Assembly: GCA_944472155.2 (NCBI GenBank) | Contig: OX235279.1 | Coordinates: forward strand, 173,331,868 to 173,395,867 | Origin: Trichobilharzia szidati | Lineage: Eukaryota; Platyhelminthes; Trematoda; Strigeidida; Schistosomatidae | Direction: 5' to 3' | Length of the DNA stretch: 64,000 nt | In this document: positions 26,401 to 38,400 of the stretch, in pieces | Position numbering within the stretch: position 1 is the stretch's first letter | Layout of the letters: every line of letters begins with the position of its first letter | Program-made: the position numbers and the translations under genes | Notes under the pieces: model-generated | What the model was told of the DNA's origin: nothing | The model's input: the letters and a program-made list of their open reading frames with translations, nothing else | The model's database searches: none

Positions 26401-29400
26401 GGAGTAGAAGTGGTTGAATAATTTTCTTTTGTATGCACAGTTCTGGTTCCTCTAGCTTAATGGCTAGGACTTCTGCGATGCAAAGAAGACGGAATCGTAC
26501 TGTCTTTGGAAGGTTGTTCTTCACTTTGTAGATTACTTTGAAGGAGGCGTTTGTTGAGATGGAATGACCAGTGTTGACGAGGTGTTCTATTATTACACTC
26601 CTTATGCGACCACTACTTCCTTTCTGACCCTTTTTGACAGGATGCGCGTTGAACGACCGACGTACCTAGCTCCACAGCAACAGGTGAACTGATATGTACA
26701 CATAGAATTGGTCAGGCGCGGGATCTTTTCTTTTTGGCTTCTGCAGATCAGCGGGCGACTAGAGAACATTACTCTCAATGTTGCCGCAAACCTCATGTAC
26801 ACACACACAAATAATTATATATAAATGCGATTGTACAGCTATGTGAATGAATTCGCCGAAAAGAGTCTCTTCGCTGAACGTTTTCTCTTGATCTGAAAAT
26901 ATTGAACAAGCATATTTGACGCTATATTATATACTACTGATTCACTGGTCACATGAGAAGTTGGACACCGCTCACACATAAGCCAATAATAGCTAGGTCA
27001 TAGAAGTGATCCTAACGCCGGGCAGCTGTCTGGATCATTAGCGATGTACCGCGTTTCACTCAGAATTAATTCCAACCACCTAAATTCAGGCTGATTAGAT
27101 CGAATCCACCTTTTGCGAATTATTTCGGGATATGCAGGTTTTCACAGTTCAAAGTGGAATTTCACCACAGCATCTTCGGAAACGATACTATAAGTGGCAA
27201 TAAGAAAGCGAGGATAATTCCAAAAAAGCCACTATATATATATATATGTATATCCTGAATTGGCAGAAGCTTGAATTCATGGACCATCGGAGCGGATCCT
27301 GGGGGCTGAATAGTCTACGTGCTCGCCTTGTAACCTCGGGATCTTGGATCTGAACTCCAGTGGGTGCGTACTGGTGAAGAGTCCCAGACTAGAATGGAGT
27401 AGCCTCCTAGTACTCTATGGCTTTCCAGTGGTTCTCTGACTTATGGTTAGACCTGATTTTTAATTGGCAGTTACTTCCTATAACCCAGTTGCGATGGTGT
27501 ACTTGGCGACTGATTCATCACAGGGGCGCCATGGCTTCGAATCTTTTGCGAAACACAACCCAAATATTCGTCTTGCCACTTTATTGAATCATCCTAGCTG
27601 AAAAGTCAGAGTCTCTTAAACCCAAGGTAGAAGAGACTTACCTGAGTAGTACCAGTTTCTTGCTGAGCAGTTTTCTCAATATGTAAATTTTCTATTTAAA
27701 ATAAAAATATGCCACAGAAATTATATAATAGTCTTCTGAAGACCTACTTGAATAAAGAAAGAATAAGGGATCACGAAAAGGAAATCGCTTTCTTATTTTC
27801 ATTGAAATTACTTTACACCTACCTACCTGCCTGCCTACGTATACACGTACACACACACATCTGCGTGTCCTGGTAAGGCTTCCTTTAAGTCATTGCAAGA
27901 AGAAATATGAGCTGTTTTCTTACAAATCTCTCTTGTTTATGAAATAATAATAATACTGCGTAGATTCAGGTATACATACCGAAAATATCATTATCCTTAT
28001 TATCATTATTAGTATTGTTATTATTATTAAGTTGATAATTTTGAAAAAGAAATGAAAAATAGTTCTTAATGAAAGTCACTCACGATAGACTGGTTATATT
28101 GTAATCAAAAACAGAAATCTTTGTTTCACTGGTATAAGGGTGAAATTAGTCAACATTATGTTGTTGTTGTTGTTACTGTTTGATCTATCCTAAAGAAAAA
28201 GAAAAATCTGTGTGTGTTTGACTGAAATTAACACTAGAGTGTACAGTATTCCAAGATGTGAGGAAAGGAGAATGATGCTCAGGAGGGCTTCGTGTGCTTT
28301 TAGAAGTGTGTGGGCGGTTGGTACTTCCCATGTAAGTTGATGCATTCTTGAGGTACTTGAAACAGAAAGAGAGTTAGTGTTGCGTGTGACCGCAGAGTCC
28401 AGGTGAAAACTGTTTGAAGCCAGTCACACACGGGGTGTATCAACTGGTTTCTTGGATCGGTTTTGTATTAGTAAATTTACCGGAGGTTACGGACCACCGT
28501 AGGGTAATTCGGGAGGTACAGTATTTAAGGTTGACTTTTTCTAACCCCCTCTCGAGAGAGTGGAGAGGCAGCATAGCTGGCTGGCATGTTGGTCACCTGA
28601 GGGAAACACCTTACTGCTGTTCCCCAGTAGTACGATTTCTTATACTGTGCCGGTAACTGCTTTTATCCTAACAACCTTCCTGGCGTGGTATGACATACTG
28701 GAACAATAGTTGCAGCCAGTGCAGCTTGTTGGGTCATTGCAATGTGCAAGCCTGGCCACCACGTCAAGGTAGTAGCTATCGTTCTTAATGGCATCAACAA
28801 CTTGTAACTTATAATATCCAATAAGACGCTATTGTTCTTCCATATTACTATTCTTTTCGTCTCATATCTCTGTTTACTGTCTCTATTTTGTATTCTCTTT
28901 TAATCTCTTCTCTTGCTTTGTGTGCTACATGGAGTGTGGTGACTCGGTGCAAAGTTCTACGTTGAAACCAGTCGTCAGTCAGTATTTCTTGGTGCAAAGG
29001 AACGGAGGTGTCCAAGAGAAAGAATTGCTCACTTGGCGAACACTGAGAATTCTGCATGATTAATAGCGATCTTCATCCATATCATACCAAAAGTCGCAAG
29101 CCAGCCAGCCAGCCAACCAAGCAATCTACGTGGTTGACTCAAACCAACTGTCAAAGACTCCACAGATTGATATCAGGGTTTGACCACTCCTACCTAACTC
29201 TTTTCAGCCACCATTACTTGTCGAGCAAGGTTGTGATTCGGCATGCACAACATGTGTCCTAGCCATCTCTATCGATCTGTCGTACATGTCTGACTAACCG
29301 AGTTTCAGTTTAGAACAGTCCAAGTTGCATGTGTATTATTTGGAGACGAAGTTACTATTGAAAATGAAAATTCAATAGGATTGCTCAAATTAGAGAAATA

Positions 29401-32400
29401 AAGTTCAGGATTTTGTGTGTTTGGAAAACTAAATAAACACAGGTAACCATACTACGTTTCTGTATCGGTGGTTCAGCATAGTTGTGCTAGCCAATCACCA
29501 TCGTACATTGTCCAAGGTTCGATTCCCGCCGGCCTACTTGATCCTAAACCTCATCTGGCCATTTATAAGCCCAAACAAAAGAGGGAGGGTTGGGCATGAT
29601 GTTTGTAGGCCAATCAGTCTCTGGGACCCAACTTAGTTACTTAAGAATTCCAACCTCTTACAATTCGCGATATATATATGGCACAGCCGCTAGCCAAAGT
29701 CACTTGGGGCCAGCTGTCCTCCTCCCTGACTGGTGAACAGTCAGAAATTAGGACGACACAGCTGTCCAGTACTTACTGCTGGTTCTTCATCAGTTCTCCA
29801 ACTGATGTCAGTTAGTGATCACATCTGTAACCAATCAAATTCGTGCAAACGAACACTTGAAATGCATCATTCAGACGATCACATTTTACCACAATCAGCA
29901 CGAGTAATTCTCCGAATATCGTGTAAATCGGTGAATGATGGATGACACGTGGCTCTCTCTCTCTCTCTGTTTGTGATCACACTCAGCTGCCTATTTAGGT
30001 CATCTTCTCTTATCAGTCCGAATCGCATTATACTAAATTAGATCGAAGGAGAGAAGAGAGTAGACTGTTATTTGATGGTTAGACGGGGATCTCAGATAGT
30101 CTTGTGACTAAGCAAACTCTGGCTATTGATATAAAAGGTGATGTATCTTTGTGAAGGTGGTGAAATGAAAGTCTGTGTTGATTTGGTGGGATTCGAACCC
30201 ATGGGGCTAATAAGGAATTGCTAGGGGACTGACGGACTAGTAATTCCTAACTGTTAGGCTTTTCCGGGCTAGTTACACTACTAACTTACAAATGAGTAGT
30301 AAGTTTAGAAAAGAGTAATAATTTGGATCGGTGGTCGAATTTTCGAATGTTAGCTGACCACCAACGCAAGTGGCTAGGAATTCGATCCCCAGCTGCCAAG
30401 TCACTGATAAACCGCGCCTAGCCCCTACCTAATAAGGCATGTAAAAAAGAAAGGTTGGACGTGTGGCCAGCGAAACAACACCGCTACTGGAAGAAGCCGT
30501 ATATTCTGCTCACGATGCAAAGTAATGAGAAGAAAAACTATGATGACAATAAAAGTTCGGTAATTTCCAAATTCCCATTGACGCATTTAGAAAAAACAAC
30601 TGATTGAGCAGAGAAATATATTCCTTTTCAAGTAGTTCCTCATCATCGTCTCTACACTAATATATAGTTTCTTTACATCAAAATTTTATACCTGTTCAAT
30701 AATGAAATGTATAGAAAATCTGATGGTGTTGCCATGGGATCACCACTAGGCCCAATCCTACCAGATTTTTCGCTGGAGAAACTGCAGGATAGTCCACTTA
30801 AAGATGTAATACATAATCTTGATTTCTATTGCCGATATGTTGATGATACATTTATAGTTATTAAGAAAGAAAGTGAGGCTAAGGACATATTGGATAAATT
30901 CAGTAGAGCACATCCCAGTATAAGCTTCACTAAGGAAGAAGAGAAGAAAATGACTCTATCCCCTTTTTGGACGTCCTGATGACAAAATGAACAGACGGAA
31001 CAATATGTAGATGTTTGTATAGAAAACCTATTTCCACTGGACAATATATTCACTCCCTGAGTTTTGTACCTCCACAATACAAACGTAATCTGCTTAGATG
31101 TCTGGTTCACCGGGCTAGAGTTGTATGTTCAAATGAGACACTGAACGAAGAACTCGGTAATATTCGCAATCTACTAAGCAGAAATGGATATCCAACTAAA
31201 TTTGTAAACGAACACATGAACTCAGAAAGTAAAAAGTAGAAGTTGCCGACTGTTCCCAAAATATTAGTCTTCCTAAGATTACAATTCATGGGTGATGTCA
31301 GTAGTGAGATGTTATCACAACGTATGAGAAGGGCCTTCAAAAGGACTTTCAACGCAGCTAAGCTTTGCTGTGTATTCACCAGCCGACCAATACTTAGTCC
31401 AATAAATAAAGACAGACTTCCCTGTTTCGCCTCTTCCATGTGTATTTACCAGTTTAACTCCCCGTGCGGAGCTAGTTGCATAGGGCGTAAGAACAGGCGA
31501 GTTCATCGTTGAATTTCTGAACGCCTCACATTTTGGTTTGGCAAAAGTTCGAATAAAGTTATACAAAGCTCAATACTAGCTCATATCGTTGATACTGACT
31601 GGACATCAAATCGACTCTAAAGTTATTTATCAACCGTATATCACCGAACGAATACGACTTTTACATATAGCAGAGGTAATCGGATTTCATCTGACCAAGC
31701 CAAATCTATGTGCATCCAAAAGAAATTTATACAGCTCCTTTCTTTGACATGGCCAACTACATAATATATATTAAGTTTTTAAAAACGATTCCCCCTTCCC
31801 CCCACTGTAACTATCTTTCGATTTTGTTAATTTTTACAATTCTAGTCAATTCTATCAACCTGTTTGTATTATACGTAATCTCACTGACTCCTCCTATTCT
31901 TCTTAGTCATCAATGCTATTTTACAAATTTCTTGATTATGTAATAACTTGTTGCCAACACCAAGGAATCAACCTATCTTGAATTCCGTAATTAATTAATG
32001 TTCACCTCTCTTTTAAAAATTGGATATCTTGTTACCAACATCTGTTGGTCATTCGTTTTGATGACCTTTAACCTCCTGACTTCACCTCATCCCGCCGCCT
32101 ATATCTAAAACTGATGGACTAAAATAACAAGTTGATTGGTGAAACATTTTGATGTAAAGAAACTGCATTTTAGAGTAGAGTCAACCAACGGTGAGGAACT
32201 AATTGAAAAGGAATGCATATTTCTTCGCTCAATCTGTTTTTTTTTCTAAATAAAAGAAGTTTGCCTTGTTTACTGATATTTAACATGTTCTATGCACTGG
32301 CCTCACTTACTATTTTTTTCTCTGTGCAGTTCGAGACTTCAAGACTGTCAACTTGCTCTGGGGAATCTTATTCATATCACTACAGGACCCTTAGTGATAC

Positions 32401-35400
32401 TGTCAAGTTCATTCTGTTTCAGTCAAATTGCTAATTTATCTACACAAGCTTTAGATGGTCTATTGAAAGCAACATTTCTCCATTATCCAGAGTTCGCTAC
32501 AAGTTTCAATCCAGATTTATGGACAGAAAAACTTCTTCTGTTCTCTAACATATTACAGGCAAGTTATTATTATTATTCCCTTGCGTTTCGAGTGGAACAT
32601 AGGGCTTCAACAACATATCTCCACATTGTTCTGTTTTCTGCCGTTCTCTTCAGCTGGCTAGCCACACGATTGACCAAACTCTCTCATCTCCTCCTCCCCA
32701 CACGATCTCCTCCATGTCACCCTAGGACCACAGACCAACTCGTTGCTTCCTATTTGGATTAGACTCGATGACCTGGTGTACAATGTCATTTAGCGACCTC
32801 CTCAATGTATTCCCAATTAATCCATCTCGATTTTCTCCTACATATTTGTTGAGCGATTGGCTCTTGCTTGTTGGTTTGTTCTCAGGCAGCCAGAGTTTCT
32901 TGTTACTAATTCTTTCTAGCCAGCCATTTTATCTTGAGTATGGAGCTGGCCAGCGATGGTGTTAGCTGTTGATAAAAGTCGTTAACTGGCTGTTGGAAAT
33001 CGTATTCGTGATGCACTGGCCATGTTTGTGACCCGCATAAAAGAAATGACCGACTTAGCATTGGTGTCGAAAATCCTATTCATTCTTGTTCTTTATGCTG
33101 AGGCGGGGTGCAGAAAATTTCCAAAATGGTACTCAATAGATGATAAAAAAAGATTCTTCAATACTCATTGGCTTTATGTGATCCATTTGGTCAAGCTGGT
33201 CTCTGATATCGAATTGTTAATGCTATCACTGCACCACTGTTCCTAAGCACGAGACACTGATGTCCTATAGCAATGGCCAAAGATAACTGGCTCCACAGGA
33301 CCAGATTTTAGAAAATAATATTATTTACTTACTAATTTCAGTTTTTTTGAAATTTTCCTGTCCATCGATTGTATTTCCCAGGAAGAAAACTTCTCTGTTT
33401 TTTTTCTGCAGTCTATTCACAGGTGCTTACCGAAAATATTTTTCACTGAATCAAACAATATCGGTTCGTGTGAACAGTTATCACGATTTGCAAAGTACAT
33501 TACAGATGATGATTCCATGAATTTAGATATTTTAGCCTCATATGTAAATCTACTCACTACAGCGATAACAAAACTGCCATCGGTTGAATTGTTGTTGACC
33601 CAGTCGCCCTCCTCTTCAACGGGATCGTTATTTGGACATGGCAATTGGGAAGTTGAGAAGAAAAAATTCGTCAGTGTTATCTATTATGCTTTGCCGAATT
33701 TATGCTTAGCTATTGGAAAAGCTTGGCTCTGCTTAAACTGCTCAAGTCAACTGATGTAAGTTGTGATGGTGTTATTGAATTGTCGTTCAATTAAAAAAAG
33801 TTCGTGTTTCTGTCATCTCAAGCAGTTGACGATAACAGGGCTGATTGAACAAATTAAACAGATACAAACGTTTTGTGCTGTGCATTATTATTATTGTTTC
33901 CTTTAATTCCTAGAGGAACATAGGGCTTCAGCCGTGCGTCTCCATTGCGTTCGGTTCTCTGCTAGATTCTTCACCTGGCTTCAAATCTGCCCACACGTTT
34001 CCATCTCCTCTTCACATGACCTCCTCCATGTCACCCTTGCACTGACGACCAACTCGCCGCTTCCCTTTCGGGTTCCACTCGAGCAATTGTTTATCTAGTG
34101 ATGTCACTTGATGGTTTCCTCATTGATATGTTTATGAACAATAACAATTTGTGTTCGAAACTTTGTCATTCAGTAAATAGTAATACTGTTTCACTGTGTG
34201 ATATATCTAATAAACAAACTAATATGGAAAGTTTGTCTTGCTCTCCCTATCCTTGCTTTCATATCCTCGTCAGTTCCGCCTGTAGTTGAAACGATGCTTC
34301 CCAGGCAGGTAAAAGAGGTTGTTTCTTTCAGGTTCCTTCCATTTATGCTGATTGTTGTCTGTTGTTGTTGTTGCCCAGGAATCTTCATCACCTCTGTTTT
34401 CTCTATGTTCACCTGAAGTCCTATCTTTGATGCTTCTTCTGCTAACTTGTTGCTTTTCGCTTGCATATCTTCCAGTTTGTGGGAAATCAGACATATGTCA
34501 TCATCGGCGAAGTCCAGATCCTCCAAGTTCTTTTTTGTGTGAGTCCATTTTATGCCTGTTTCCTCATTGCCCGCTGTCTGTCGCATTATCCAATCTACTG
34601 CAATCAGGAAAATCACTGGTGATAGTAGGTAGCCTTGTTTTACTCCTGTCCTTCATTGGTCATTCAAAAAGTGCTTTCTGGTTTTCAATAGTTGTCTGAG
34701 TGACCGGTTAGTGACGAAACCCAACCTTCTAAAAACAACAGAGTTTATTTGGTTAACTTTTTTCACTTGATGTTGGCCTGTTCTCAATTTTTGTGAGGCA
34801 GAAACCCATTCTCCTGGCATACATGTCTCTGTGTACCAGAATAATGCAGACACAACTAGTGTAACTGTGAAGGAAGCCAAACATTCAGATATAGTATTCG
34901 GTTGATAATAATGATTCTCAGTATGGAATCTGGAATGTGCAGTTCTTGGTCAGTCGGCTAGATATATCTGCATTCCCCCCCCCCCCCCGTCAAATGAGTG
35001 AATGATAGTGACACCATTCAGACTCAAGCTCAAAACCAGTCATCGTTTGAGACGCCAAGGCTTTGTAACTTAAGTGTCCGTGTTAGAAGCCGCTGACATG
35101 ACAACATCTTCAGCACAAACGTCAGTATAAAGTGTGAACTTGTTTGGATTCCTTCTCCATGAATGATATAACTATATCTGCTGACACCCTTTGTCGTGAT
35201 TAATTATTAATTTGCATGAGTAATGATGTTTCTGTTGACTTGGAATTCGACGTTTTTGCTTTGTGACTGATTCTTTATTACTTGATAAATTTGATCTATA
35301 TGTGTCGGTTGATCCCTGATTCATCTGATTAGCTGGCTTCTCAGAAATTAACTTGCTGACATTTTTTAGTAATTCCACTGTCTAAAATTTCTACTTTTTT

Positions 35401-38400
35401 CCCAGTCGAATTGATGTCCAAACAATTTTGTTTGCATGCACTGATACTAAGCAGGAATGCACGTCGTGTCTTTTGACAGCTAGTTTATGTACTTGAACTC
35501 AGAGTCGAAAAGGACTCCCACTGAACTTTGCTCCTATTTAATTATTTTCAATAACATGTAAGGAAGTCATCATATATGAAAATATATATATTCAGTTTTG
35601 AACGGACTGATTTTATTTCTGCAACTGTAAGCTCTGCGTAAAGATTCCCGATTATTCGAATACTTAGTTACCTCAAACCATAAAAAATATTATAGGTTTC
35701 CAGGCCGTAGGTGTTACGAACTTCCTGGGATAATAATTTGAGCACCGAGTCAGATTGATTCATTATAAATTATTTAAATTAATCTCAGAATATATTGAGT
35801 TTACTAATGAAATAGAATCGGCTGAGGGAACTCTAAACTTTCTTGATTGTCATGTAAAAAGACAAACTGACGAGAAACTAAAGTTTACCATATACAGAAA
35901 GCCGACACATTCCAACAAGTATTGGAATTTCCAAGCAGATCATCCAATAGGAATGAAAGTTTCAGTAGCTTTAAATCTCGTTAACAGAGCTAGAAACATT
36001 ATAACAGATAATGACGATATGGAGAACGAGATATCCAACATAAAACAGATTTTGATTGGAAATGGTTATCCTGAAAAGCTACTAGGTAATATTATCAATA
36101 AAAAGGAGCATAAGGGAAAACAAAAAATTTTAAAATCCTGGCTATCGACGATAGCCATCCCATATCGAAAGGACACAGCTGAACAACCTCAAAGACTATT
36201 TGCCTCATATATATTAAAGTCTATGTCAAACCTAATTCTCTGGAGAAAGCGCTGGTGCATGTCAAAGATATAGTTCTCAGAATGTCACAAAGTAATTGTG
36301 TCTACAAGATAAAGTGTTCAGAATGTGATGCATGCTATACAGAGGAGAGCAGTAGGCAGGAGAAGGTCAGAGTGAATGAACATAGACTATGCACGAAACG
36401 TCCACCTAGAAATGAAGTAGAACTAAAAAGTCTAGAAAAAAGATCGGCTATAGCAATGCATGCTATAGACAGCGGACATAAGATTGATTTCGACAATGTC
36501 GAAATTCTTGGAAGAGGATTTCATTCACATAAAGAAAGATTGACTTCTGAAGCCTTGCACATCTTAACCACATCGAATGCAGTGAATAGGAAAGAAGGGA
36601 TAGACTTATCACCTATATGGCAAACTCTAATGAAGCAAGACAGATGAAAAAACAATAAACACTCTATGAGCCTCCATGACCTTTTAAAACATGTAGGATC
36701 ATGTTTATCACATATGAATTCACGTATTTTCCACATGACAAATAACATACACACACATACACACTCATACAAAACTAATCTGTACAAATTAACTATAGAA
36801 GAGTGAACACAACAACAACTTGACATTAGTCATTACAAATATATGTGATGACTGCTTACATATTTTCTATTGGTAAAAATGTCCATGGACAAATGACTTC
36901 AACTTATGTAAAAAAATTTTGACTATATATTTTGATGATTAATAAAAATCCGAATAAATCTGCTGAAGAAGCTGTGGCTTACACAGCGAAACGTTCAGAA
37001 AACAGATCTTGTTTTGATTCTTTCTTAAACACGCTGGGATTAATTTAAATAATTTATAATGCATAAAAAAATTGTTATTTATTCCTGGAATTGCGAGTAC
37101 AACACAGAGAATGTCAGCAGCGCAGCATATCCCTACGTTGCACTCTGCCATCCCACTCTTTCAGCTGTATTATCTCCGACTGCTTGCTGTCTAGAAATAA
37201 AATTTAATCGTCTAAGTATCAGGTTAAGCGAGTCCGCTATTCATTGGTGATATATTTACTAGCCATGCACACGGTCTGCGTTCAATTCGCAGACGATGCA
37301 CTTTTGGAAAATCTAATCTAGCTCACTAGCGGGTGGTTGGCCCGAAAAAGAAGGAAGGTTGGGCGGCAGAGCGCTCCTTCACACCCCGTAAACGAAATCT
37401 ACACTATCGCCACTGGACCATCAATTAGCTTGAAGTCCTATTAATTACTTAGAACTCGAGGAAATGTGAAAACGATAGCTCGGTGGCACAGTGGTTAGGA
37501 CTCTCGCCGACCATGCACATGGTCCGGGGTTCGATCCCCTGCCAGCGCACACCCGATATCTATGGTCAGCCTGAATTTGGGCTACCGATATCCATCTATT
37601 AATACTAAATCTACAAATATAAAATAATAATAATTTTTTTCACTACATTTTCAGAAATATTAGTGTTTTCGACTTTCTCAATTCCAAAGAAGAAGACTGC
37701 AATTTATTTACAAAGAAACACTGTACAAATGATACTGTCACCTTTTCTTATGACCTAATTCTGTTTACTTTGAATTTATTAAAAGGCTTATTTAATTTAG
37801 TACAAATCAATTATTTAAAAAAATATTTTTCCACACAAAAGACTGTCGTTGTTAATTACATTTATTCACTGTTATATTTATCAAAATGTTTGATATATTG
37901 TTCAAGTCTAGTCTATCCACCGATAACCTCAAAATGTATATTATATATCATACGTATTATTGGTTGTTTATGTTCTCATGGGATTGAAACTATCGAGGAC
38001 AACAGCGACAACAATCACACCTCAGAATCAAGTCAAATCATTAATCACCGTGATAATAATAATAATAACTCGTTGATTTTATTACATAATCTCCTTCTTT
38101 TCATTAACTGGTATCATCAGTACAGGTGTTCATGGTCTATGTGTGGTTTAGAATTATGCTGGTGTTTAAACAACTTTCTACAATACTTCAATCTATCACT
38201 GTTCAATGATCAATTGTCAAGAGATGGCGTCAATTGTTTTATTGACTCACTTTTGTTTAAATTATTCACGTTAGAATTAGGCGGTCATATGAATGCGAGT
38301 AGAGAAGTATTGATTTTATTGGATACATGCATTCAAACAAGCGAATGTAGTAATAGTAATAATAATAAAAGTTATGCATACTGGTTATTAAAAAGGATAA

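Larger units (their letters stand above)
9745..32329 (+). other. 22.6-kb repeat-filled intron of the + strand gene
   Basis: Bounded by a GTAAGT donor and a pyrimidine-rich TCTCTGTGCAG acceptor, with phase 2 kept on both sides. It contains copies of nearly every mobile family in the window, listed separately. Confidence 0.75.

Noticed and set aside
28414..28656. 80-codon open frame in the large intron
   Set aside because: No start context, splice support or recognisable motif; the phases of exons 2 and 3 already join without it.
35755..36647. Host gene encoding an endonuclease
   Set aside because: GIY-YIG plus RT thumb order, inverted termini and homologous copies show a Penelope-like retroelement.
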